Positions 20,224-35,480 of a DNA stretch of 64,000 nt are shown here, one piece after another. Position numbers and translations under genes: made by a program. The number at the start of each line of letters is the position of its first letter. The stretch's first letter is position 1. This stretch comes from Theocolax elegans (Eukaryota > Arthropoda > Insecta > Hymenoptera > Cerocephalidae), in the NCBI GenBank assembly GCA_026168455.1, contig CM047431.1, positions 40,269,986-40,333,985 of the forward strand. The letters run 5' to 3'. The notes under the pieces were generated by a model. The model was not told the origin of the DNA and did no database searches. It saw only the letters and a list, made by a program, of their open reading frames with translations.

Positions 20224-22799
20224 GTAAATATGCATTTGAAATCAATCCACCCGGCAAGGGAGCAAAATCTAAAAAAATGAAAAATTTCGACTTCTTAGAC
20301 ATTTATGCGTGTATTTACGTGTAAATATGCATTTGAATTCAATCCTCCGGGCTATCGAACGAAATCTTAAAAAAATAAAAATTTCGACTTCTTAGACGGC
20401 TTATGCGTGTATTTACGTGTAAATATGCATTTGAATTCAATCCACCCGGCTATGAACGATATCTTAAAAAAATAAAAATTGCGACTTCTTAGCCGGCATA
20501 TGCGTGTATTTACGTGTAATTAAATATGCACTTGATTCATTCCACCCGGCAAAGGAGCGTATTCTCAAAAAATGAAAAATTTCAACTTCTTAGACGGCTT
20601 ATGCGTGTATTTACGTGTAAATATGTATTTGAATTCAATCCACCCGGCTATGGAACGAAATCTTAAAAAAATAAAAATTTCGACTTCTTAGACGGTTTAT
20701 GCGTGTATTTACGTGTAAATATGAATTTGAAATCAATCCACCCGGCAAGGGAGCAAAATCTAAAAAAATGAAAATTTCGACTTCTTAGACATTTATGCGT
20801 GTATTTACGTGTAAATATGCATTTGAATTCAATCCTCCGGGCTATGGAACGAAATCTTAAAAAAATAAAAATGAAAATTTCGACTTCTTAGACATTTATG
20901 CGTGTATTTACGTGTACAATATGCATTTGAATTCAATCCTCCGGCTATGGAACGAAATCTTAAAAAAATAAAAATTTCGGACTTCTTAGACGTTTTATGC
21001 GGTGCTTACGTGTAAAATGCATTTGAATTCAATCCACCCGGCAAGAGAGCAAAATCTAAAAATATGAAAAATTTCGACTTCTTAGACGGTTTATGCGTGT
21101 ATTTACGTGTAAATATGCATTTGAATTCATCCCCCGGCTAGGAACGAAATCTTAAAAAAATAAAAATTTCGACTTCTTAGACGGTTTATGCGTGTATTTA
21201 CGTGTAAATATGCATTTGAATTCAATCCTCCGGGCTATGGAACGAAATCTTAAAAAAGTAAAAATTTCGACTTCTTAGCCGGCTTATGCGTGTATTTACG
21301 TGTAAATATGCATGTGAATTCAATCCACCCGGCTATGGAACGAAATCTTAATAAAATAAAAATTTCGACTTCTTAGACGGCTTATGCGTGTATTTACGTG
21401 TAAATATGCATTTGAATTCAATCCACCCGGGTATGAACGATATCTTAAAAAAATAAAAATTGCGACTTATTAGCCGGCATATGCGTGTATTTACGTGTAA
21501 TTAAATATGCATTTGATTCATTCCACCCGGCAAAGGAGCGTATTCTCAAAAAATGAAAAATTTCAACTTCTTAGACGGCTTATGCGTGTATTTACGTGTA
21601 AATATGTATTTGAATTCAATCCACCCGGCTATGGAACGAAATCTTAAAAAAATAAAAATTTCGACTTCTTAGACGGTTTATGCGTGTATTTACGTGTAAA
21701 TATGCATTTGCAATCAATCCACCCGGCAAGGGAGCAAAATCTAAAAAAATGAAAATTTCGACTTCTTAGACATTTATGCGTGTATTTACGTGTAAATATG
21801 CATTTGAATTCAATCCTCCGGGCTATGGAACGAAATCTTAAAAAAATAAAAATTTCGACTTCTTAGACGGTTTATGCGTGTATTTACGTGTAAATATGCA
21901 TTTGAATTCAATCCACCCGGCAAGGGAGCAAAATCTAAAAACATGAAAAATTTCGACTTCTTAGACGGTTTATGCGTGTATTTACGTGTAAATATGCATT
22001 TGAATTCAATCCACCCGGCTATGGAACGAAATCTTAAAAAAATAAAAATTTCGACTTCTTAGACGGTTTATGCGTGCTTACGTGTAAATATGCATTTGAA
22101 TCCAATCCACCCGGCAAGGGTGAAAAATCTAAAAAAATGAAAAATTTCGACTTTTATAAGGTTTATGCGTGTATTTACGTGTAAATATGCATTTGTTCAA
22201 TCCACCCGGCTATGGAACGAAATCTTACAAAAAAAAAAAATTTCGTCTTCTTAGCCGGCTTATGCGTGTATTTGCGTGTAAATATGCATTTGAATTCAAT
22301 CCACCCGGCAAGAAGGAAAATCTAAAAAAATGAAAAATTTCGACTTCTTAAACAGTTTATGCGTGTATTTACGTGTAAATATGCATTTGAATTTAATCCA
22401 CCCGGCTATGGAACGAAATCTTAAAAAAATAAAAATTTCGACTTCTTAGCCGTCTTATGCGTGTATATTCGTGTAAATATGCATTTGAATTCAATCCAAC
22501 CCGGCTATGGAACGAAATCTTAAAAAAATAAAAATTTCGACTTCTTAGACGGTTTATGCGTGTATTTACGTGTAAATATGCATTTGAATTTAATCCACCC
22601 GGCAAGAAGGAAAATCTAAAAAAATGAAAAATTTCGACTTCTTAAACAGTTTATGCGTGTATTTACGTGTAAATATGCATTTGAATTTAATCCACCCGGC
22701 AAGAAGGAAAATCTAAAAAAATGAAAAATTTCGACTTCTTAAATAGTTTATGCGTGTATTTACGTGTAAATATGCATTTGAATTTAATCCACCCGGCTA

Positions 22800-24300
22800 T
22801 GGAACGAAATCTTAAAAAAATAAAAATTTCGACTTCTTAGACGTTTTATGCGTGCCTACGTGTAAAAATGCATTTGAATTCAATCCACCCGGCAAGAGAG
22901 CAAAATCTAAAAATATGAAATATTTCGACTTCTTAGACGGTTTATGCGTGTATTTACGTGTAAATATGCATTTGAATTCATCCACCCGGCTATGGAACGA
23001 AATCTTAAAAAAATAAAAATTTCGACTTCTTAGACGGTTTATGCGTGTATTTACGTGTAAATATGCATTTGAATTCAATCCACCCGGGTATGAACGATAT
23101 CTTAAAAAAATAAAAATTGCGACTTATTAGCCGACATATGCGTGTATTTACGTGTAATTAAATATGCATTTGATTCATTCCACCCGGCAAAGGAGCGTAT
23201 TCTCAAAAAATGAAAAATTTCAACTTCTTAGACGGCTTATGCGTGTATTTACGTGTAAATATGTATTTGAATTCAATCCACCCGGCTATGGAACGAAATC
23301 TTAAAAAAATAAAAATTTCGACTTCTTAGATGTTTTATGCGTGCTTACGTGTAAAAATGCATTTGAATTCAATCCACCCGGCAAGAGAGCAAAATCTAAA
23401 AATATGAAAAATTTCGACTTCTTAGACGGTTTATGCGTGTATTTACGTGTAAATATGCATTTGAATTCATCCACCCGGCTATGGAACGAAATCTTAAAAA
23501 AATAAAAATTTCGACTTCTTAGACGGTTTATGCGTGTATTTACGTGTAAATATGCATTTGAATTCAATCCTCCGGGCTATGGAACGAAATCTTAAAAAAG
23601 TAAAAATTTCGACTTCTTAGCCGGCTTATGCGTGTATTTACGTGTAAATATGCATTTGAATTAAATCCACCCGGCAAGAAGGAAAATCTAAAAAAATGAA
23701 AAATTTCGACTTCTTAAATAGTTTATGCGTGTATTTACGTGTAAATATGCATTTGAATTTAATCCACCCGGCTATGGAACGAAATCTTAAAAAAATAAAA
23801 ATTTCGACTTCTTAGACGTTTTATGCGTGCCTACGTGTAAAAATGCATTTGAATTCAATCCACCCGGCAAGAGAGCAAAATCTAAAAATATGAAATATTT
23901 CGACTTCTTAGACGGTTTATGCGTGTATTTACGTGTAAATATGCATTTGAATTCATCCACCCGGCTATGGAACGAAATCTTAAAAAAATAAAAATTTCGA
24001 CTTCTTAGACGGTTTATGCGTGTATTTACGTGTAAATATGCATTTGAATTCAATCCACCCGGGTATGAACGATATCTTAAAAAAATAAAAATTGCGACTT
24101 ATTAGCCGGCATATGCGTGTATTTACGAGTAATTAAATATGCATTTGATTCATTCCACCCGGCAAAGGAGCGTATTCTCAAAAAATGAAAAATTTCAACT
24201 TCTTAGACGGCTTATGCGTGTATTTACGTGTAAATATGTATTTGAATTCAATCCACCCGGCTATGGAACGAAATCTTAAAAAAATAAAAATTTCGACTTC
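22800..24300. repeat. Higher-order repeat of 5 satellite monomers (about 487 bp)
   Basis: A five-monomer order including the AAGAGAGCAAAATCTAAAAA, GTATGAACGATAT and AAAGGAGCGTATT variants repeats at about 22812, 23301 and 23787 (intervals 489 and 486), with a modified fourth unit from about 24344 and further copies near 25874 and 30528. Confidence 0.75.
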
Positions 24301-27300
24301 TTAGATGTTTTATGCGTGCTTACGTGTAAAAATGCATTTGAATTCAATCCACCCGCAAGAGATCAAAATCTAAAAATATGAAAAATTTCGACTTCTTAGA
24401 CGGTTTATGCGTGTATTTACGTGTAAATATGCATTTGAATTCATCCACCCGGCTATGGAACGAAATCTTAAAAAAATAAAAATTTCGACTTCTTAGACGG
24501 TTTATGCGTGTATTTACGTGTAAATATGCATTTGAATTCAATCCTCCGGGCTATGGAACGAAATCTTAAAAAAGTAAAATTTCGACTTCTTAGCCGGCTT
24601 ATGCGTGTATTTACGTGTAAATATGCATTTGAATTAAATCCACCCGGCTATGGAACGAAATCTTAATAAAATAAAAATTTCGACTTCTTAGACGGCTTAT
24701 GCGTGTATTTACGTGTAAATATGCATTTGAATTCCATCCACCCGAGTATGAACGATATCTTAAAAAAATAAAAATTGCGAATTATTAGCCGGCATATGCG
24801 TGTATTTACGTGTAATTAAATATGCATTTGATTCATTCCACCCGGCAAAGGAGCGTATTCTCAAAAAATGAAAAATTTCAACTTCTTAGACGGCTTATGC
24901 GTGTATTTACGTGTAAATATGTATTTGAATTTAATCCACCCGGCTATGGAACGAAATCTTAAAAAAAATAAAAATTTCGACTTCTTAGACGGTTTATGCG
25001 TGTATTTACGTGTAAATATGCATTTGCAATCAATCCACCCGGCAAGGGAGCAAAATCTAAAAAAATGAAAAATTTCGACTTCTTAGACATTTATGCGTGT
25101 ATTCGTGTAATATGCATTTGAATTCAATCCTCCGCTATGGAACGAAATCTTAAAAAAATAAAAATTTCGACTTCTTAGACGTTTATGCGTGCTTACGTGT
25201 AAAATGCATTTGAATTCAATCCACCCGGCAAGAGAGGAAAAATCTAAAAAATGAAAAATTTCGACTTCTTAGACGGTTTATGCGTGATTTACGTGTAAAT
25301 ATGCATTGAATTCATCCACCCGCTATGGAACGAAATCTTAAAAAAATAAAAAATTTCGACTTCTTAGACGGTTTATGCGTGTATTTACGTAGTAAATATG
25401 CATTAGATTCAATCCACCCGGCAAGGGAGGCAAAATCTAAAAACATGAAAAATTTCGACTTCTTAGACGGTTTTAGCTGCGTGTATTTACGTGTAAATAT
25501 GCTTTGAATTCAATCCACCCAGCTATGGAACGAAATCGTAAAAAAATACAAATTTGACTTCTTAACGGTTAGGCTTGCTTACGTGTTAAATATGCAGTGA
25601 ATCAATCCATCACCCGGCAAGGGTGAAAATCTAAATATGCATTTGAATTCAATCCACCCGGGTATGAACGATATCTTAAAAAAATAAAAATTGCGACTTA
25701 TTAGCCGCATATGCGTGTATTTACGAGTAATTAAATATGCATTTGATTCATTCCACCCGGCAAAGGAGCGTATTCTCAAAAAATGAAAAATTTCAACTTC
25801 TTAGACGGCTTATGCGTGTATTTACGTGTAAATATGTATTTGAATTCAATCCACCCGGCTATGGAACGAAATCTTAAAAAAATAAAAATTTCGACTTCTT
25901 AGATGTTTTATGCGTGCTTACGTGTAAAAATGCATTTGAATTCAATCCACCCGGCAAGAGATCAAAATCTAAAAATATGAAAAATTTCGACTTCTTAGAC
26001 GGTTTATGCGTGTATTTACGTGTAAATATGCATTTGAATTCATCCACCCGGCTATGGAACGAAATCTTAAAAAAATAAAAATTTCGACTTCTTAGACGGT
26101 TTATGCGTGTATTTACGTGTAAATATGCATTTGAATTCAATCCTCCGGGCTATGGAACGAAATCTTAAAAAAGTAAAAATTTCGACTTCTTAGCCGGCTT
26201 ATGCGTGTATTTACGTGTAAATATGCATTTGAATTAAATCCACCGGCTATGGAACGAAATCTTAAAAAAATAAAAATTTCGACTTCTTAGACGGCTTATG
26301 CGTGTATTTACGTGTAAATATGCATTTGAATTCAATCCACCCGAGTATGAACGATATCTTAAAAAAATAAAAATTGCGAATTATTAGCCGGCATATGCGT
26401 GTATTTACGTGTAATTAAATATGCATTTGATTCATTCCACCCGGCAAAGGAGCGTATTCTCAAAAAATGAAAAATTTCAACTTCTTAGACGGCTTATGCG
26501 TGTATTTACGTGTAAATATGTATTGAATTCAATCCACCCGGCTATGGAACGAAATCTTAAAAAAATAAAAATTTCGACTTCTTAGACGGTTTATGCGTGT
26601 ATTTACGTGTAAATATGCATTTGCAATCAATCCACCCGGCAAGGGAGCAAAATCTAAAAAAATGAAAAATTTCGACTTCTTAGACATTTATGCGTGTATT
26701 TACGTGTAAATATGCATTTGAATTCAATCCTCCGGCTATGGAACGAAATCTTAAAAAAATAAAAATTTCGACTTCTTAGACGGTTTATGCGTGTATTTAC
26801 GTGTAAATATGCATTTGAATTCAATCCACCCGGCAAGGGAGCAAAATCTAAAAAAATGAAAAATTTCGACTTCTTAGACGGTTTATGCGTGTATTTACGT
26901 GTAAATATGCATTTGAATTCAATCCACCCGGCTATGGAACGAAATCTTAAAAAAATAAAAATTTCGACTTCTTAGACGGTTTATGCGTGCTTACGTGTAA
27001 ATATGCATTTGAATCCAATCCACCCGGCAAGGGTGAAAAATCTAAAAAAATGAAAAATTCGACTTCTTAGACATTTATGCGTGTATTTACGTGTAATATG
27101 CATTTGAATTCAATCCTCCGGCTATGGAACGAAATCTTAAAAAAATAAAAATTTCGACTTCTTAGACGTTTTATGCGTGCTTACGTGTAAAAATGCATTT
27201 GAATTCAATCCACCCGGCAAGAGAGCAAAATCTAAAAATATGAAAATTCGACTTCTTAGACGGTTTATGCGTGTTACGTGTAAATATGCATTTGAATTCA

Positions 27301-28139
27301 TCCACCCGGCTATGGAACGAAATCTTAAAAAATAAAAATTTCGACTTCTTAGACGGTTTATGCGTGTATTACGTGTAAATATGCATTGGAATTCAATCCA
27401 CCCGGCAAGGGAGCAAAATCTAAAAACATGAAAAATTTCGACTTCTTAGACGGTTTATGCGTGTATTTACGTGTAAATATGCATTTGAATTCAATCCACC
27501 CAGCTATGGAACGAAATCTTAAAAAAAAAAAATTTCGACTTCCTAGACGGTTTATGCGTGTATTTACGTGTAATATGCATTTGAATCCAATCCACCGGCA
27601 AGGGTGAAAAATCTAAAAAAATGAAAAATTTCGACTTTTATACGGTTTATGCGTGTGTTTACGTGTAAATATGCATTTGAATTCAATCCACCCGGCTATG
27701 GAAAAATCTAAAAAAAAGGAAAAACTTCCACTTCATAGACGGTTTATGCGTGTATTTACATGTAAGTAAATAGCATTTGATTCAATTCACCCGGCAAAGG
27801 AGCGCATTCTCAAAAAATGAAAAATTTCGATTTCATAGACGGTTTATGCGTGTATTTACGTGTAAAAATGCATTTGTTCAATCCACCCGGCTATGGAACG
27901 AAATCTTACAAAAAAAAAAATTTCGACTTCTTAGACGGTTTATGCGTGTATTTACGTGTAAATATGCATTAGAATTCAATCCACCCGGCAAGGGAGCAAA
28001 ATCTAAAAACATGAAAAATTTCGACTTCTTAGACGGTTTCTGCGTGTATTTACGTGTAAATATGCATTTGAATTCAATCCACCCAGCTATGGAACGAAAT
28101 CTTAAAAAAATAAAAATTTGACTTCTTAGACGGTTTATG

Positions 28140-31100
28140 CGTGCTTACGTGTAAATATGCATTTGAATCCAATCCACCCGGCAAGGGTGAAAAATCTAAA
28201 AAAATGAAAAATTTCGACTTTTATACGGTTTATGCGTGTGTTTACGTGTAAATATGCATTTGAATTCAATCCACCCGGCTATGGAACGAAATCTAAAAAA
28301 AAGGAAAAACTTCCACTTCATAGACGGTTTATGCGTGTATTTACATGTAAGTAAATATGCATTTGATTCAATTCACCCGGCAAAGGAGCGCATTCTCAAA
28401 AAATGAAAAATTTCGATTTCATAGACGGTTTATGCGTGTATTTACGTGTAAAAATGCATTTGTTCAATCCACCCGGCTATGGAACGAAATCTTACAAAAA
28501 AAAAAATTTTCGTCTTCTTAGCCGGCTTATGCGTGTATTTGCGTGTAAATATGCATTTGAATTCAATCCACCCGGCAAGAAGGAAAATCTAAAAAAATGA
28601 AAAATTTCGACTTCTTAAACAGTTTATGCGTGTATTTACGTGTAAATATGCATTTGAATTTAATCCACCCGGCTATGGAACGAAATCTTAAAAAAATAAA
28701 AATTTCGACTTCTTAGCCGTCTTATGCGTGTATATTCGTGTAAATATGCATTTGAATTCAATCCAACCCGGCTATGGAACGAAATCTTAAAAAAAAAAAA
28801 TTTCGACTTCTTAGACGGTTTATGCGTGTATTTACGTGTAAATATGCATTTGAATTTAATCCACCCGGCAAGAAGGAAAATCTAAAAAAATGAAAAATTT
28901 CGACTTCTTAAACAGTTTATGCGTGTATTTACGTGTAAATATGTATTTGAATTTAATCCACCCGGCAAGAAGGAAAATCTAAAAAAATGAAAAATTTCGA
29001 CTTCTTAAACAGTTTATGCGTGTATTTACGTGTAAATATGCATTTGAATTTAATCCACCCGGCTATGGAACGAAATCTTAAAAAAAAAAAATTTCGACTT
29101 CTTAGACGTTTTATGCGTGCTTACGTGTAAAAATGCATTTGAATTCAATCCACCCGGCAAGAGAGCAAAATCTAAAAATATGAAAATTTCGACTTCTTAG
29201 ACGGTTTATGCGTGTATTTACGTGTAAATATGCATTTGAATTCATCCACCCGGCTATGGAACGAAATCTTAAAAAAATAAAAATTTCGACTTCTTAGACG
29301 GTTTATGCGTGTATTTACGTGTAAATATGCATTTGAATTCAATCCACCCGAGTATGAACGATATCTTAAAAAAATAAAAATTGCGAATTATTAGCCGGCA
29401 TATGCGTGTATTTACGTGTAATTAAATATGCATTTGATTCATTCCACCCGGCAAAGGAGCGTATTCTCAAAAAATGAAAAATTTCAACTTCTTAGACGGC
29501 TTATGCGTGTATTTACGTGTAAATATGCATTTGAATTCAATCCACCCGGCTATGGAACGAAATCTTAAAAAAATAAAAATTTCGACTTCTTAGACGTTTT
29601 ATGCGTGCTTACGTGTAAAAATGCATTTGAATTCAATCCACCCGGCAAGAGAGCAAAATCTAAAAAATATGAAAAATTCGACTTCTTAGACGGTTTATTG
29701 CGTGTATTTACGTGTAAATTCATTTGAATTCATCCACCCGGCTATGGAACGAAATCTTAAAAAAATAAAATTTCGACTTCTTAGACGGTTAGGCGTGTAT
29801 TTACGTGTAAATATGCATTTGAATTCAAGTCCTCCGGGCTATGGAACGAAATCTTAAAAAAGTAAAAATTTCGACTTCTTAGCCGGCTTATGCGTGTATT
29901 TACGTGTAAATATGCATTTGAATTAAATCCACCCGGCAAGAAGGAAAATCTAAAAAAATGAAAAATTTCGACTTCTTAAATAGTTTATGCGTGTATTTAC
30001 GTGTAAATATGCATTTGAATTTAATCCACCCGGCTATGGAACGAATCTTAAAAAAATAAAAATTTCGACTTCTTAGACGTTTTATGCGTGCCTACGTGTA
30101 AAATGCATTTGAATTCAATCCACCCGGCAAGAGAGCAAAATCTAAAATATGAAATATTTCGACTTCTTAGACGGTTTATGCGGGTATTTACGTGTAAATA
30201 TGCATTTGAATTCATCCACCCGGCTATGGAACGAATCTTAAAAAATAAAAATTTCGACTTCTTAGACGGTTATGCGTGTATTTACGTGTAAATATGCATT
30301 TGAATTCAATCCACCCGGGTATGAACGATATCTTAAAAAAATAAAATTGCGACTTATTAGCCGCATATGCGTGTATTTACGAGTAATTAATATGCATTTG
30401 ATTCATTCCACCCGGCAAAGGAGCGTATTCTCAAAAAATGAAAAATTTCAACTTCTTAGACGGCTTATGCGTGTATTTACGTGTAATATGTATTTGAATT
30501 CAATCCACCCGGCTATGGAACGAAATCTTAAAAAAATAAAAATTTCGACTTCTTAGATGTTTTATGCGTGCTTACGTGTAAAAATGCATTTGAATTCAAT
30601 CCACCCGGCAAGAGATCAAAATCTAAAAATATGAAAAATTTCGACTTCTTAGACGGTTTATGCGTGTATTTACGTGTAAATATGCATTTGAATTCATCCA
30701 CCCGGCTATGGAACGAAATCTTAAAAAAATAAAAATTTCGACTTCTTAGACGGTTTATGCGTGTATTTACGTGTAAATATGCATTTGAATTCAATCCTCC
30801 GGGCTATGGAACGAATCTTAAAAAGTAAAAATTTCGACTTCTTAGCCGGCTTATGCGTGTATTTACGTGTAAATATGCATTTGAATTAAATCCACCCGGC
30901 TATGGAACGAAATCTTAATAAAATAAAAATTTCGACTTCTTAGACGGCTTATGCGTGTATTTACGTGTAAATATGCATTTGAATTCAATCCACCCGAGTA
31001 TGAACGATATCTTAAAAAAATAAAAATTGCGAATTATTAGCCGGCATATGCGTGTATTTACGTGTAATTAAATATGCATTTGATTCATTCCACCGGCAAA

Positions 31101-32700
31101 GGAGCGTATTCTCAAAAAAATGAAAAATTTCAACTTCTTAGACGGCTTATGCGTGTATTTACGTGTAAATATGTATTTGAATTTAATCCACCCGGCTATG
31201 GAACGAAATCTTAAAAAAATAAAAATTTCGACTTCTTAGACGGTTTATGCGTGTATTTACGTGTAAATATGCATTTGCAATCAATCCACCCGGCAAGGGA
31301 GCAAAATCTAAAAAATGAAAATTTCGACTTCTTAGACATTTATGCGTGTATTTACGTGTAATATGCATTTGAATTCAATCCTCCGGCTATGGAACGAAAT
31401 CTTAAAAAAATAAAAATTTCGACTTCTTAGACGTTTTATGCGTGCTTACGTGTAAAAATGCATTGAATTCAATCCACCCGCAAGAGAGCAAAATCTAAAA
31501 ATATGAAAAATTTCGACTTCTTAGACGGTTTATGCGTGTATTTACGTGTAAATATGCATTTGAATTCATCCACCCGGCTATGGAACGAAATCTTAAAAAA
31601 ATAAAAATTTCGACTTCTTAGACGGTTTATGCGTGTTATTTACGTGTAAATATGCATTAGAATTCAATCCACCCGGCAAGGGAGCAAAATCTAAAAACAT
31701 GAAAAAATTTCGACTTCTTAGACGGTTTCCTGCGTGTATTTACGTGTAATATGCATTTGAATTCAATCCACCCAGCTATGGAACGAAATCTTAAAAAAAT
31801 AAAAATTGACTTCTTAGACGGTTTATGCGTGCTTACGTGTAAATATGCATTGAATCCAATCCACCCGGCAAGGGTGAAAATCTAAAAAAATGAAAAATTT
31901 CGACTTTTATACGGTTTATGCGTGTGTTTACGTGTAAATATGCATTTGAATTCAATCCACCCGGCTATGGAACGAAATCTAAAAAAAAGGAAAAACTTCC
32001 ACTTCATAGACGGTTATGCGTGTATTTACATGTAAGTAAATATGCATTTGATTCAATTCACCCGCAAAGGAGCGCATTCTCAAAAAATGAAAAATTTCGA
32101 TTTCATAGACGGTTTATGCGTGTATTTACGTGTAAAAATGCATTTGTTCAATCCACCCGGCTATGGAACGAAATCTTACAAAAAAAAAAATTTTCGTCTT
32201 CTTAGCCGGCTTATGCGTGTATTTGCGTGTAAATATGCATTTGAATTCAATCCACCCGGCAAGAAGGAAAATCTATAAAAATGAAAAAATTCGACTTCTT
32301 AAACAGTTTATGCGTGTATTTACGTGTAAATATGCATTTGAATTTAATCCACCCGGCTATGGAACGAAATCTTAAAAAAATAAAAATTTCGACTTCTTAG
32401 CCGTCTTATGCGTGTATATTCGTGTAAAGATGCATTTGAATTCAATCCAACCCGGCTATGGAACGAAATCTTAAAAAAATAAAAATTTCGACTTCTTAGA
32501 CGGTTTATGCGTGTATTTACGTGTAAATATGCATTTGAATTTAATCCACCCGGCAAGAAGGAAAATCTAAAAAAATGAAAAATTTCGACTTCTTAAACAG
32601 TTTATGCGTGTATTTACGTGTTAATATGCATTTGAATTTAATCCACCCGGCAAGAAGGAAAATCTAAAAAAATGAAAAATTTCGACTTCTTAACAGTTAT
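28140..32700. repeat. Duplicated satellite segment, offset about 3.7 kb
   Basis: A rare variant series (GAATCCAATCC with AAGGGTGAAAAATC, then CGACTTTTATACGG, then AAAAGGAAAAACTTCC, then GGAGCGCATTC) occurs near 28140-28500 and again in the same order near 31830-32180. The exact limits need a dot plot. Confidence 0.6.
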
Positions 32701-32949
32701 GCGTGTATTTACGTGTAAATATGCATTTGAATTTAATCCACCCGGCTATGGAACGAAATTTTAAAAAAATAAAAATTTCGACTTCTTAGCCGGCTTATGC
32801 GTGTATATACGTGTAAATATGCATTTGAATTCAATCCAACCCGGCTATGGAACGAAATCTTGAAAAATAAAAATTTCGACTTCCTAGACGGTTTATGCGT
32901 GCTTACGTGTAAATATGCATTGGAATTCAATCCACCCGGCAAGGGAGAA

Positions 32950-33260
32950 ATTCTAAAAAAACGAAAAATTACGCCTTCTTAGACGGATTATGCGTGTATT
33001 AACGTGTAAATACGTATTTGATTTCAATCCACCCGAGAATGGAACGAAATCTAAAAAAAAGGAAAAACTTCCACTTCATAGACGGTTTATGCGTGTATTT
33101 ACATGTAAGTAAATATGCATTTGATTCAATTCACCCGGCAAAGGAACGCATTCTCAAAAAATGAAAAATTTCGATTTCACAGACGGTTCATGCGTGTATT
33201 TACGTGTAAATATGCATTTGATTCAATCCACCCGGCTATGGAACGAAATCTTACAAAAAA
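32950..33260. repeat. Satellite segment repeated about 7.9 kb away
   Basis: The rare variants ACGAAAAATTACGCCTTC and CCCGAGAATGGAACG followed by AAAAGGAAAAACTTCC occur here and again in the same order at about 40850-41150. Confidence 0.65.
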
Positions 33261-35139
33261 ATAAAAATTTCGACTTCTTAGCCGGCTTATGCGTGTATTT
33301 GCGTGGAAATATGGCATTTTGCATTCAATCCACCCGGCTATGGAACGAAATCTTAAAAAAATAAAATTTCGACTTCTTAGCCGGCTTATGCGTGTATTTA
33401 CGTGTAAATATTCATTTGAATTCAATCCACCCGGCTATGGAACGAAATCTAAAAAAATAAAAATTTCGACTTCTTAGACGGCTTATGCGTATATTACGTG
33501 TAAATATGCATTTGAATTCAATCCACCCGGCTATGGAACGAAATCTTAAAAAAATAAAAATTTCGACTTCTTTGACGGTTTATGCGTGTATTTACGTGTA
33601 AATATGCATTTGAATTCAATCCACCCGGCCATGGAACGAAATCTTAAAAAAATAAAAATTTCGACTTCTTAGACGGTTATGCGTGTATTTACGTGTAAAT
33701 ATGCATTTGAATTCAATCCACCCGGCTATGGAACGAAATCTTAAAAAAATAAAAATTTCGACTTCTTAGACGGTTTATGCGTGTATTTACGTGTAAATAT
33801 GCATTTGAATCAATCCACCGGCAAGAAGGAAAATCTATAAAAATGAAAAATTTCGACTTCTTAAACAGTTTATGCGTGTATTTACGTGTAATATGCATTT
33901 GAATTCAATCCACCCGGCATGGAACGAAATCTTAAAAAAATAAAAATTTCGACTTCTTAGACGGCTTATGCGTGTATTTACGTGTAAATATGCATTTGAA
34001 TTCAATCCACCCGGCAAGAAGAAATCTAAAAAAATAAAAATTTCGACTTTTAACGGTTTATGCGTGTATTACGTGTAAATATGCATTGAATTCAATCCAC
34101 CCGGCATGGAACGAAATCTTAAAAAAAAAAAATTTCGACTTCTTAGACGGTTTATGCGTGTATTACGTGTAAATATGCATTTGAATTCAATCCACCGGCA
34201 AGGTGAAAAATCTAAAAAAATGAAAAATTTCGACTTTTTAGTCGGTTTATGCGTGTATTACGTGTAATATGCATTTGAATTCAATCCACCCGGCTATGGA
34301 ACGAAATCTTAAAAAAATAAAAATTTCGAATTCTTAGACGGCTTATGCGTGTATTTACGTGTAAATGTGCATTTGAATTCAATCCACCGGCAAGAAGGAA
34401 AATCTAAAAAAATAAAAATTTCGACTTCTTAGACGGTTTATGCGTGTATTTACGTGTAAATATGCATTTGAATTCAATCCACCGGCTATGGAACGAAATC
34501 TTAAAAAAATAAAAATTTCGACTTCTTAGACGGTTTATGCGTGTATTTACGTGTAAATATGCATTTGAATTCAATCCACCCGGCTATGGAACGTAATCTG
34601 AAAAAAATAAAAATTTCGACTTCTTAGCCGGCTTATGCGTATATTTACGTGTAAATGCATTTGAATTCAATCCACCCGGCTATGGAACGAAATCTTAAAA
34701 AAATAAAAATTTCGACTTCTTGACGGTTTATGCGTGTATTTAGTGTAAATATGCATTTGAATTCAATCCACCCGGCCATGGAACGAAATCTTAAAAAAAT
34801 AAAAATTTCGACTTCTTAGACGGCTTATGCGTGTATTTACGTGTAAATATGCATTGAATTCAATCCACCCGGCTATGGAACGAAATCTTAAAAAAATAAA
34901 AATTTCGACTTCTTAGACGGTTATGGTGTATTTACGTGTAAATATGCATTTGAATTAATCCACCCGGCAAGAAGGAACATCTAAAAAGATGAAAAATTTC
35001 GACTTCTTAAACAGTTTATGCGTGATTTACGTGTAAATGCATTTGAATTCAATCCACCCGGCCATGGAACGAAATCTTAAAAAAATAAAAATTTCGACTT
35101 CTTAGACGGCTTATGCGTGTATTTACGTGTAAATATGTC

Positions 35140-35480
35140 ATTTAATGCAATTTATTTCCACCCGGCTAATGGAACGTAATTCTCAAAAAATGAAAAATTT
35201 CGACTTCTTAGTACGGCTTATGCGTGTATTTACGTGTAATATGCTATTGAATTCAATTCCACCCGGCTCTGAACGAATCTTAAAAACTAAAATTCTCGAT
35301 TCTTAGACGGTTTATGAGTGTATTTAGTGTAATATGATTTGAATTCAATCCACCGGGCAAGGAAGGCAAAATCTAAAAAAGGAAAATTCTCGAACTTCTT
35401 AGACGGTTTATGAGTGTATTTACGTGTAAATATGCATTTGAATTTCAATCCACCAGGCCTATGCGAACCGAAATCTTAAA
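35140..35480. repeat. Unusually divergent satellite patch
   Basis: About 340 bases in which monomers carry many extra single-base insertions and deletions (for example TTTAATGCAATTTATTTCC), compared with clean monomers on both sides. This is either an old monomer cluster or poor consensus. Confidence 0.6.
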
